A DNA stretch of 12,254 nucleotides from Bacillota bacterium. GTDB lineage: Bacteria > Bacillota_A > Clostridia > Clostridiales > Clostridiaceae. This document shows positions 6,461 to 12,254 of this stretch, in pieces. The notes under the pieces are model-generated. The model had not been told where the DNA came from. It saw only the letters and a program-made list of their open reading frames with translations, and did no database searches. The translations under genes were made by a program, and so were the position numbers. The number at the start of each line of letters is the position of its first letter. Position 1 is the stretch's first letter. The stretch is from contig JAKBFR010000067.1 of NCBI GenBank assembly GCA_021837545.1, positions 1 through 12,254 of the forward strand. Direction: 5' to 3'.

Positions 6461-9073
6461 ATGTGGTTTGATCAAACTTCACAAGATATTTTGCAGAAAT
6501 TTAACGTCGACCTAAATACTGGTCTTTCTGAATTAGAATCAAAAAAAAGACTCGAAGAACATGGAGAAAATAAATTAAAATCTCAAAAGAAAAAAAGCAT
6601 CTTTCAACTTTTCTTATCTCAAATAAATGATGTTATGATTTATATACTTTTAGGTGCAGCTATTCTTTCTGCTTTTATGAAAGAATATAGTGATGCTATT
6701 ATTATTTTGATTGTAATTTTAATAAATGCGCTCATAGGAGTTATTCAAGAATCAAAGGCAGAAAAATCTCTTGAGGCATTAAAGAAATTATCTACACCTA
6801 AAGCAATAGTAAAAAGAGAGGGAAATATTAAAGAGATCCCATCTGAAGAAGTTGTTGTAGGAGATATTGTTATTTTAGATGCAGGAAGATACATACCTGC
6901 TGATTTAAGGCTAATTGAAAGTTCTAATTTAAAAATTGATGAATCAGCATTTACTGGTGAATCAGTTCCAGCCGAAAAAAATAGTAATGTGCTAAATCCA
7001 ACTGAAAATATCCCTATAGGAGATCAACTTAATATGGCATTTATGTCTACTTTAGTTACTTACGGACGCGGAATCGGAGTCGTTATAAATACTGGTATGA
7101 GTACCGAAATAGGTAAAATAGCAGATTTATTAAATAAAGAAGAGGATAATACTACTCCTCTTCAAAAAAGGTTAGCTTCACTTGGAAAGACTTTAGGTTT
7201 TGGAGCTGTTGGAATTTGTATATTAATATTTATCATTTCCATGTTTCAAGGAAGAGATTGGTTTGAAATGCTCTTAACTGCTATAAGTCTAGCTGTTGCT
7301 GCAATTCCCGAAGGACTTCCCGCTATAGTTGCCATAGTTTTAGCTATAGGTGTTCAAAGAATGATAAAACAAAATTCTATAATTAAAAAACTTCCCGCAG
7401 TTGAAACTCTAGGCTCTGTAAATATAATTTGTTCTGATAAAACTGGAACTTTAACTTTAAATGTAATGACAATAAAAAAGTGTTGTATAAATAATAAAAT
7501 CTTATCTATCGATGATTGTGATTTATCTAATCACGATACTAAATTATTATTTGAAGGCATGATTTTATGTAATGATGCTACTTCAAAGAATGGTTCAAAA
7601 ACAGGTGATCCTACTGAAATAGCTCTTTTAGATGCAGGAATTAAGTTTGATTTATATAAGGAAGATTTAAATTCACTTCATGAACGAGTTGATGAGGTTC
7701 CATTCGATTCAGACAGAAAATTAATGACTACAGTAAATAAATATGAAACACAGTTTAAGGTTTTTACAAAGGGTGCTATTGATAACTTACTTAAACTTTC
7801 AAATAAAATATTATTAAACGGAGAAATTATTGATTTCACACAAGATAAAAAAGAGCAAATACTTAAATTTTCTAATTTAATGTCTGATGAAGCTTTAAGA
7901 GTTCTTGGCTTAGGCTATAAAAATATAGAAAATGAAAGTATTAGCCTAAATTCATTAGAAAAGAATTTAGTATTCGTCGGATTAATGGGTATGATAGACC
8001 CACCTAGACAAGAAGTTAAACCCTCCATTGCTTTATGTAAACAAGCAGGTATAACCCCTATTATGATAACCGGAGATCATAAAAACACTGCTTTTGCCAT
8101 TGCTAGCGAACTTGGTATCGCAGAAAATTCAAATGAATGTATGATTGGAAGCGAAATTGATACTTATAGCGATGAAGACTTTAATAAAATAGTTAATAAC
8201 TATAAAATTTTTGCTAGAGTTTCTCCTGAAAATAAAGTTAAAATTGTAAAAGCATTTAAATCTCATGGAAATGTTGTATCCATGACTGGTGATGGTGTTA
8301 ATGATGCACCTTCACTAAAAGCTGCTGATATAGGCGTTGCTATGGGTATTACCGGAACTGATGTAGCTAAAGGTGCTGCTGATATGATTTTAACAGATGA
8401 TAATTTCACCACCATAGTGAGTGCAGTCGAAGAAGGTAGAAATATTTATAATAATATAAGAAAATCTATAATGTTTCTACTAGCTTGTAACTTAGGCGAA
8501 ATAGTTGCACTCTTTATAGCAATTTTGTTTAACTTAAATCCACCACTATTACCAATTCATATTTTATGGGTAAATTTAATAACTGATAGCTTTCCGGCCC
8601 TTTCTCTTGGGGTGGATCCACATGATTCAAGTGTTATGGAAGATCCTCCTAGAGATCCAAAAGAATCTCTTTTTGCAAATCATATGGGGCTATTTTTAGC
8701 TTTAAATGGAGTATTAATAGGAGCAGTAACCTTAATTGCTTTCAAAATTGGTGAAAATTTATATATGGACTCTTTGGTTCATGCACAAACTTTAGCCTTT
8801 GTTGTTTTAAGTTTTTCTCAATTATTTTTCTCACTTTCTATGAGAAGTAAGGAAAAATCGCTTTTCAGAATTGGACTTTTTACAAATAAGTATTTATTAG
8901 CTTCAATTTTACTTGGAATATTAATTCAATTTTTGATTATTATAGTTCCTTTCTTTGCTGCAGTATTTGATGTATTTACTTTAAATGTTAGGGATTGGAT
9001 TCTCGTTACTCTTATATCACTTATACCTTTTATAGTTAATGAATTCTTTAAACTAATAAAATACCGTAAGTAG
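6461..9073 (+). CDS. P2A-type cation-translocating ATPase (probable Ca2+ pump)
   Basis: An 870-residue membrane pump that uses ATP through an aspartyl-phosphate to export cations, most likely Ca2+. Key motifs (numbering from the ATG at 6461): actuator TGES (165-168), M4 IPEGLP with Glu284, phosphorylation DKTGT with Asp326, KGA (437-439), TGD near 537-539, TGDGVNDAP (610-618), M5 Asn677/Glu680 in NLGEIVALF, and M6 Asn705/Asp709 in NLITDSFPA. These M4-M6 residues match those binding Ca2+ in SERCA. In M8 the residue around SFSQLF is Gln where SERCA has Glu908, suggesting one ion per cycle, by analogy. The loop after the Asp reads LTLN rather than the usual LTQN. I prefer ATG 6461 over TTG 6440: GGAGTGAT (6446-6453) is placed for it and homologues begin MWF. 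No regulator or partner gene is adjacent. Confidence 0.95.
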   Translation: MWFDQTSQDILQKFNVDLNTGLSELESKKRLEEHGENKLKSQKKKSIFQLFLSQINDVMIYILLGAAILSAFMKEYSDAIIILIVILINALIGVIQESKAEKSLEALKKLSTPKAIVKREGNIKEIPSEEVVVGDIVILDAGRYIPADLRLIESSNLKIDESAFTGESVPAEKNSNVLNPTENIPIGDQLNMAFMSTLVTYGRGIGVVINTGMSTEIGKIADLLNKEEDNTTPLQKRLASLGKTLGFGAVGICILIFIISMFQGRDWFEMLLTAISLAVAAIPEGLPAIVAIVLAIGVQRMIKQNSIIKKLPAVETLGSVNIICSDKTGTLTLNVMTIKKCCINNKILSIDDCDLSNHDTKLLFEGMILCNDATSKNGSKTGDPTEIALLDAGIKFDLYKEDLNSLHERVDEVPFDSDRKLMTTVNKYETQFKVFTKGAIDNLLKLSNKILLNGEIIDFTQDKKEQILKFSNLMSDEALRVLGLGYKNIENESISLNSLEKNLVFVGLMGMIDPPRQEVKPSIALCKQAGITPIMITGDHKNTAFAIASELGIAENSNECMIGSEIDTYSDEDFNKIVNNYKIFARVSPENKVKIVKAFKSHGNVVSMTGDGVNDAPSLKAADIGVAMGITGTDVAKGAADMILTDDNFTTIVSAVEEGRNIYNNIRKSIMFLLACNLGEIVALFIAILFNLNPPLLPIHILWVNLITDSFPALSLGVDPHDSSVMEDPPRDPKESLFANHMGLFLALNGVLIGAVTLIAFKIGENLYMDSLVHAQTLAFVVLSFSQLFFSLSMRSKEKSLFRIGLFTNKYLLASILLGILIQFLIIIVPFFAAVFDVFTLNVRDWILVTLISLIPFIVNEFFKLIKYRK

Positions 9074-9202
9074 AGACTTATTTCATAATTATTATTATAA
9101 TATTTTACTATTTAAATTATGTTTTTTTATGAGTTTTGCCAAAGTTTTTTTATATTGTCAAATATAGTTGAAACAATGAAATATCTATAATAAAATTTAT
9201 AT
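9074..9202 (+). other. Spacer after the ATPase gene
   Basis: Very AT-rich, no GC-bearing hairpin that would serve as a clear terminator for the ATPase. Its right part holds the promoter described next. Confidence 0.5.
9168..9196 (+). promoter_or_regulatory. Sigma-A-like promoter of the leader RNA and orphan gene
   Basis: TTGAAA (9168-9173) and TAAAAT (9191-9196) are 17 bases apart. Transcription would start at about 9203, just before the first stem of the leader RNA at 9207, which supports the call. Confidence 0.55.
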
Positions 9203-9397
9203 TATAAAGTGATTCTTAGCTTCAGGTTGAGTTTTCTTAGTAGGAATACAATTTTCTCTCTTCCTGAAGCTTAGAAGCACTTATACCCACAAGGGGCACA
9301 ATGTCCAGGAGCGTGTAGCCGTTATCTCTCATTTGAATAAGTGAGAGTCTTATGGATGCTAGCTATCGGATAAAAGGGATTTTAGGAGGTAATAAAT
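9203..9397 (+). ncRNA. Unidentified structured leader RNA (about 195 nt)
   Basis: Two stem-loop domains precede the orphan gene. Domain 1: AAGTG (9207-9211) pairs with CACTT (9278-9282), and the 14-base arms 9213-9226 and 9263-9276 pair with one mismatch, closing a loop of about 36 bases. Domain 2: TAG (9316-9318) with CTA (9359-9361), CCGT (9319-9322) with ATGG (9352-9355), and CTCTCA (9326-9331) with TGAGAG (9342-9347). Between them GGGCA (9294-9298) can pair with TGTCC (9302-9306). The region is richer in GC than the surrounding spacers. By eye it matches none of the riboswitch cores I know (TPP, FMN, SAM, cobalamin, lysine, c-di-GMP, guanidine, M-box, T-box). It may be a riboswitch-like leader, a protein-binding leader or a stand-alone small RNA. 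Confidence 0.6.
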
Positions 9398-9700
9398 ATG
9401 ATAATAAGATGTATAGATAATAACCTTTGTTCAACTTTAACTTTAAGTAAAGAATACATAGTTATAGAGGAAGCTGCTGAATATTATGTAATTCTTGATG
9501 ACAAAAATGAAGAAACAACTTGCAGAAAAACAAGATTTAGCATTGTTGAGGATGGTGGGTTAACAAAAAAAACTAAAGCTACTATTACAGAGTTAAGTTA
9601 TCAATTAGAAAATGATTTTAAAGACATTAAACAATTTACAATTAGAAAAAATTCTAAAGGTGAAATTAAAGAAATATCTGTAAAATTTAAATATAACTAA
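9398..9700 (+). CDS. Orphan 100-residue protein of unknown function
   Basis: The ATG at 9398 is placed 8 bases after a perfect AGGAGG (9384-9389), so this is a real gene. The product is small, soluble and mixed-charge, without signal peptide or membrane segment. Residues 14-50 (LTLSKEYIVIEE, YYVILDD, TRFSIVED) look like a small beta-strand barrel of the kind found in short phage and plasmid proteins where a Gly/Ser-Lys-Tyr turn, an acidic DD turn and a final RF strand recur. Residues 56-70 are probably helical, and the end is again strand-like with alternating Lys. I cannot assign a family or function. It is the only gene behind the structured leader, and element R2 starts about 4 nt after its stop. 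Confidence 0.75.
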   Translation: MIIRCIDNNLCSTLTLSKEYIVIEEAAEYYVILDDKNEETTCRKTRFSIVEDGGLTKKTKATITELSYQLENDFKDIKQFTIRKNSKGEIKEISVKFKYN

Positions 9701-9704
9701 AATT

Positions 9705-9945
9705 GCACTTACGCGATAGTCCACCGAAATGAAGGTCATGCATTTGTTCAGGTTACGTGAGGATTTAGCTGTGAATTTCTAATAGCAGAAGTTGTACCCA
9801 TTTCTGCATGCTCCTGAGGCAAGCTCAGGACAAGCAAAAATGGAACAACTTCTACTAAAGAAATATCTACAGCTAAATCCGAAATAGTAACACTTCCACA
9901 AAAGCATGACCTTCATTTCTAGTTTAGTATATTTTCATAGTATAG
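9705..9945 (+). repeat. R element, full copy R2 (compact rod)
   Basis: This copy is inverted relative to R1 and folds end to end. Arms 9726-9747 and 9898-9919 pair over 22 bases with one mismatch, 9761-9772 with 9869-9880 (12 of 12), and 9787-9795 with 9845-9853 (9 of 9). The tip TCCTGAG/CTCAGGA (9812-9818, 9824-9830) closes a GCAAG loop. It lacks the M insertions of R1, so it may be closer to the basic form. It lies between two converging genes, with its right end just past the orphan-gene stop. There is no U-tract, so it is not a standard terminator, though such a rod could stop or protect transcripts. No internal gene. Confidence 0.85.
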
Positions 9946-9981
9946 ATTTGTATAGATTTCTTTAAAAGCCCCAAAGGAAAA

Positions 9982-10022
9982 GTGAGAGCCTAAACCTAGT
10001 ATTTGGGCACTCGAACTATCTC
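9982..10022 (-). repeat. M module copy M2 (41-bp hairpin)
   Basis: Matches M1 at 33 of 41 positions without gaps. Here it is outside an R element, 36 bases beyond the left edge of R2 and about 70 bases past the asnB stop, so it would be in the asnB 3' UTR. GGAAAAG (9976-9982) and CTTTTCC (10031-10037) pair around it, making it the tip of a larger stem. As in R1, its sense relative to the upstream gene is the same. Confidence 0.65.
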
Positions 10023-10040
10023 TATGAATTCTTTTCCATA

Positions 10041-10091
10041 ATTGTGCATTGCCACAGGGTACCCTAAAGGGCATGAACTGTGCATCGTGCA
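10041..10091 (-). other. GC-richer stretch directly downstream of asnB
   Basis: It contains a palindrome AGGGTACCCT (10057-10066), a nested hairpin possibility (CACAG/CTGTG around CCC/GGG, read on the minus strand) and several GTGCAT copies. No T-run follows, so a standard asnB terminator is not evident here. Possibly another repeat fragment. Confidence 0.4.
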
Positions 10092-11936
10092 TTAAATTAA
10101 TATATTGATATTATATTCTTTAAGCCAAATATTTACTTGAATTAAATAAGCAATTAATTGTGGTCCTGTCATTAATTGTCCATACCATGGTGATTTATAG
10201 GATTGTCCTTTAGTTTGTACAATTTCTCTAATTGCTTTATCATCAATTACTTCATGAATTGGTGATGATTTATCGTCTAATATTTGTGTCATCATATCAC
10301 ATACAATATCTGTATATATTGGATTATGTGTCTTTGGATAAGGACTCTTCTTTCTGTATATAATATCGTTTGGTAACATTCCTTCAAACGCTGCTCGAAG
10401 TAATCCCTTTTCTCTGCCTTTATATAACTTTACATCTGCTGGTAAATTAAAAGCATAATCTACTAATCTAATATCTGCAAATGGAACTCTTGCCTCTAAA
10501 CTATTATACATACTAACTCTATCTTTTCTAGTGAGAAGTTGTACCATAAACCATTTTAAGTTTAGATAAGATACTTCCCTCATTCTATAATCTCGTTTGC
10601 TTTCACCATCAAGATGAGGTACTTTACTTAAAGATTTTTCATATTGTGTTCTAACCAAATCCTCTAGTGGCATATTCTTTAAACTATTATTAACTATTGC
10701 TTTTCTATCACTAACAAATCTTGACCACGGAAATGTATCTAAATAGAACATTTCATCTCTTGTAAACCAAGGATATCCACCGAAAATTTCGTCAGCACAT
10801 TCTCCAGTAAGACCAACTACAAAATCTTTACGAATTTCTTTGCAGAATAAAAGCATAGATGAATCAATATCTGCCATACCTGGTAGATCTCTTGAAATCA
10901 CAGCATCTTTTAGTGCTACTGCCAAATCTGTATGATCTAAAACTACTTTTCTATGATTGCTACCAATGAATTTAGACATTTCTTCTGCCCAATATTCATC
11001 TGATGTAGGTTGAAATAATGATGATTTAAAATATTTTTCATTATCTTCATAATCAATAGAATAAGTAGTAAGTGTCTTTCCTTGTTTTTTAAATTCCTCT
11101 GCAGCTATCATTGAAATAATTGAAGAGTCTAATCCACCTGATAAAAATGTACAAACTGGTACATCACCAACTAATTGTCTTTTTATTGCATCTATTAATA
11201 ATTCCCTTGTATGAATTATTGCCTCTTCTGGAGTTTCATGAAATTCCTTTGCTTGCACTGTCCAATATTCCCACGTTTTAATATTATTATCACTGGAAAT
11301 TAGAAGACAATTTGCAGGTGCAATTTCTTTTATATTTTTAAATATTGCACTTCCAGGTATTGTAGCAGGTCCGAGTCCAAAAAGTTCAGTTAATCCCTCT
11401 CTATCAACTTCTCTTTTAATTCTAGGATTTGCTAAAATAGTTTTTATTTCTGATCCAAATATAAGAGTATTATTATTCACAGTATAAAACAAGGGCTTAA
11501 CTCCCATTTGGTCTCTAGCCAAAAATACTTCTTTTTTATATTCATCAAAAATTCCAAATGCAAAAATACCTATTAATTTATTAACACATTCTTTGCCCCA
11601 ATAAATATAAGCTGTAAGTAATACTTCAGTATCAGAATAAGAATCAAAGGTGAATCCTTTATCTTTTAACTCTTTTCTTAAATCTTCAGTATTATAAAGT
11701 TCTCCATTATAAACTAATGTATATTTTTTATCTTGGACTATTTTTGTCATCGGCTGCATGCCACCCTCAGGGTCTACTACAATTAGCCTTCTATGCCCTA
11801 ATAAAACATTTGTAGAGATATAGTATCCCTTAGAATCTGGACCTCTTCTCTCCAATGTCTTTATCATTTTTTCTAATATTTCTTTATCTTTTACTATATC
11901 TTCTTTGAAATTTACGATTCCCGCAATTCCACACAT
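10092..11936 (-). CDS. asnB: Asparagine synthetase, glutamine-hydrolysing
   Basis: A 614-residue cytoplasmic enzyme that makes asparagine from aspartate, glutamine and ATP. The N-terminal class-II glutaminase domain (about 1-210) has the catalytic Cys2 right after the initiator (MCGIAG), RRGPD (30-34), GHRRL (47-51), YNGELYN (76-82) and the glutamine-binding SDTE (101-104). The synthetase domain (about 235-590) has the pyrophosphate loop SGGLDSS (266-272) that binds ATP. All catalytic marks are intact. Length equals that of Bacillus AsnO and is longer than E. coli AsnB (about 554), so it belongs to the longer Gram-positive branch. The start is fixed by Cys2 and by AAGGTGA upstream. The gene is alone. 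No T-box core was found upstream, but a tandem repeat region is. Confidence 0.96.
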   Translation of the reverse strand: MCGIAGIVNFKEDIVKDKEILEKMIKTLERRGPDSKGYYISTNVLLGHRRLIVVDPEGGMQPMTKIVQDKKYTLVYNGELYNTEDLRKELKDKGFTFDSYSDTEVLLTAYIYWGKECVNKLIGIFAFGIFDEYKKEVFLARDQMGVKPLFYTVNNNTLIFGSEIKTILANPRIKREVDREGLTELFGLGPATIPGSAIFKNIKEIAPANCLLISSDNNIKTWEYWTVQAKEFHETPEEAIIHTRELLIDAIKRQLVGDVPVCTFLSGGLDSSIISMIAAEEFKKQGKTLTTYSIDYEDNEKYFKSSLFQPTSDEYWAEEMSKFIGSNHRKVVLDHTDLAVALKDAVISRDLPGMADIDSSMLLFCKEIRKDFVVGLTGECADEIFGGYPWFTRDEMFYLDTFPWSRFVSDRKAIVNNSLKNMPLEDLVRTQYEKSLSKVPHLDGESKRDYRMREVSYLNLKWFMVQLLTRKDRVSMYNSLEARVPFADIRLVDYAFNLPADVKLYKGREKGLLRAAFEGMLPNDIIYRKKSPYPKTHNPIYTDIVCDMMTQILDDKSSPIHEVIDDKAIREIVQTKGQSYKSPWYGQLMTGPQLIAYLIQVNIWLKEYNINILI

Positions 11937-11960
11937 TTATTTCACCTTCAAATAGTATTT

Positions 11961-12016
11961 AAGCATATTCAAAAAATAGTAAATCAGTATGCTAATCAAT
12001 TTTATTTCATATGCTT
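11961..12016. promoter_or_regulatory. Inverted repeat AAGCATAT / ATATGCTT in the asnB upstream region
   Basis: AAGCATAT (11961-11968) and ATATGCTT (12009-12016) form an 8-bp perfect inverted repeat 40 bases apart, with a related TATGCT (11988-11993) between them. It lies 25 to 80 bases upstream of asnB. It may be an operator pair or a leader stem. No convincing -35/-10 pair was found here. Confidence 0.35.
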
Positions 12017-12033
12017 TATATTATTAAAATATG

Positions 12034-12177
12034 CACTGATAAAAAAAGTGCGACAGCACAATTAAGATCTTTTACACTGATAAAAAAAGTGCGACAGCAC
12101 ATTATGATCTTTTACACAGTTAAAAAAAGTGCTAAAACACATTAGGCTCCTTTGTGCCTGTAAAAAAATGTAAAACT
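12034..12177. repeat. Tandem 40-bp repeat, about 3.5 copies, upstream of asnB
   Basis: Units at 12034-12074, 12075-12114 and 12115-12154 share CACTGATAAAAAAAGTGC followed by a GCAC-containing segment and GATCTTTTA. A partial fourth unit follows at 12155. Units 1 and 2 are nearly identical and unit 3 is diverged. Read on the minus strand, units 1 and 2 contain GTGC-tgtc-GCAC followed by seven T, a small terminator-like hairpin, and the same GCAC can instead pair with AGTG downstream. The repeats could insulate asnB from an upstream gene beyond the window or act as an attenuator. The remaining bases up to 12254 show nothing firm. Confidence 0.8.
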
Positions 12178-12254
12178 CTTATTTCTTTTTTCATTCTATA
12201 TATACATTAACTTTAATTATCACTTGTTAATGCTGAATGATTACTAATTGACAA

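Noticed and set aside
9341..9371. Similarity of the leader segment to the M module (shared GTGAGAG)
   Set aside because: The match stops after about ten bases and the rest does not align, so it is probably chance.
9705..9945. R2 as an ordinary Rho-independent terminator between converging genes
   Set aside because: No U-tract follows either side of the rod, it is far longer than a terminator, and it is repeated nearly identically at other loci.
12034..12177. Tandem repeats considered as a CRISPR array
   Set aside because: Units are contiguous with no unique spacers between them, and no cas gene is present.
11937..12254. Asparagine T-box before asnB
   Set aside because: The conserved antiterminator core (GGGUGG-N-ACCGCG type) is absent on the minus strand.

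Overview
The window is low-GC DNA with strong AGGAGG-type ribosome binding sites, and its proteins look clostridial (a DUF327/YaaR protein, an SsuABC/NMT1-type importer with a lipoprotein, a MWF-start P2A calcium pump, a 614-residue AsnB). It most likely comes from a solventogenic or related Clostridium. The species cannot be fixed from the sequence alone.

Layout from left to right: (1) the right end of a repeat family, here called R (copy R0, cut by the window edge); (2) a half-size ABC exporter on the minus strand (46-1752) with overlapping palindromes just upstream of its RBS; (3) a small divergent membrane-protein gene (1902-2156); (4) a roughly 750-base gene-free stretch that ends in a full R copy (R1, about 2529-2888); (5) a minus-strand three-gene importer operon (lipoprotein, permease, ATPase) with overlapping genes; (6) an intrinsic terminator and a lone yaaR gene; (7) an intergenic stretch with a hairpin and a 7-bp tandem repeat; (8) a plus-strand P2A cation/calcium ATPase (6461-9073); (9) a promoter and a roughly 190-nt structured leader RNA feeding a 100-residue orphan gene (9398-9700); (10) a second full R copy (R2, inverted relative to R1); (11) minus-strand asnB (10092-11936), preceded by 3.5 tandem copies of a 40-bp repeat.

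The genes are ordinary housekeeping and transport functions: drug or lipid export, organic-anion-type import, calcium efflux and asparagine synthesis. They form no single pathway. The unusual material is between the genes. The R element folds into one long rod, and compensatory changes between R1 and R2 preserve part of the pairing. All three copies start a few to about 16 nt after a stop codon and lie in the same orientation relative to that gene, so they look like a mobile or dispersed 3'-UTR element. A second, 41-bp hairpin module (M) occurs twice inside R1 and once beside R2. I do not recognise either family, nor the structured leader in front of the orphan gene.
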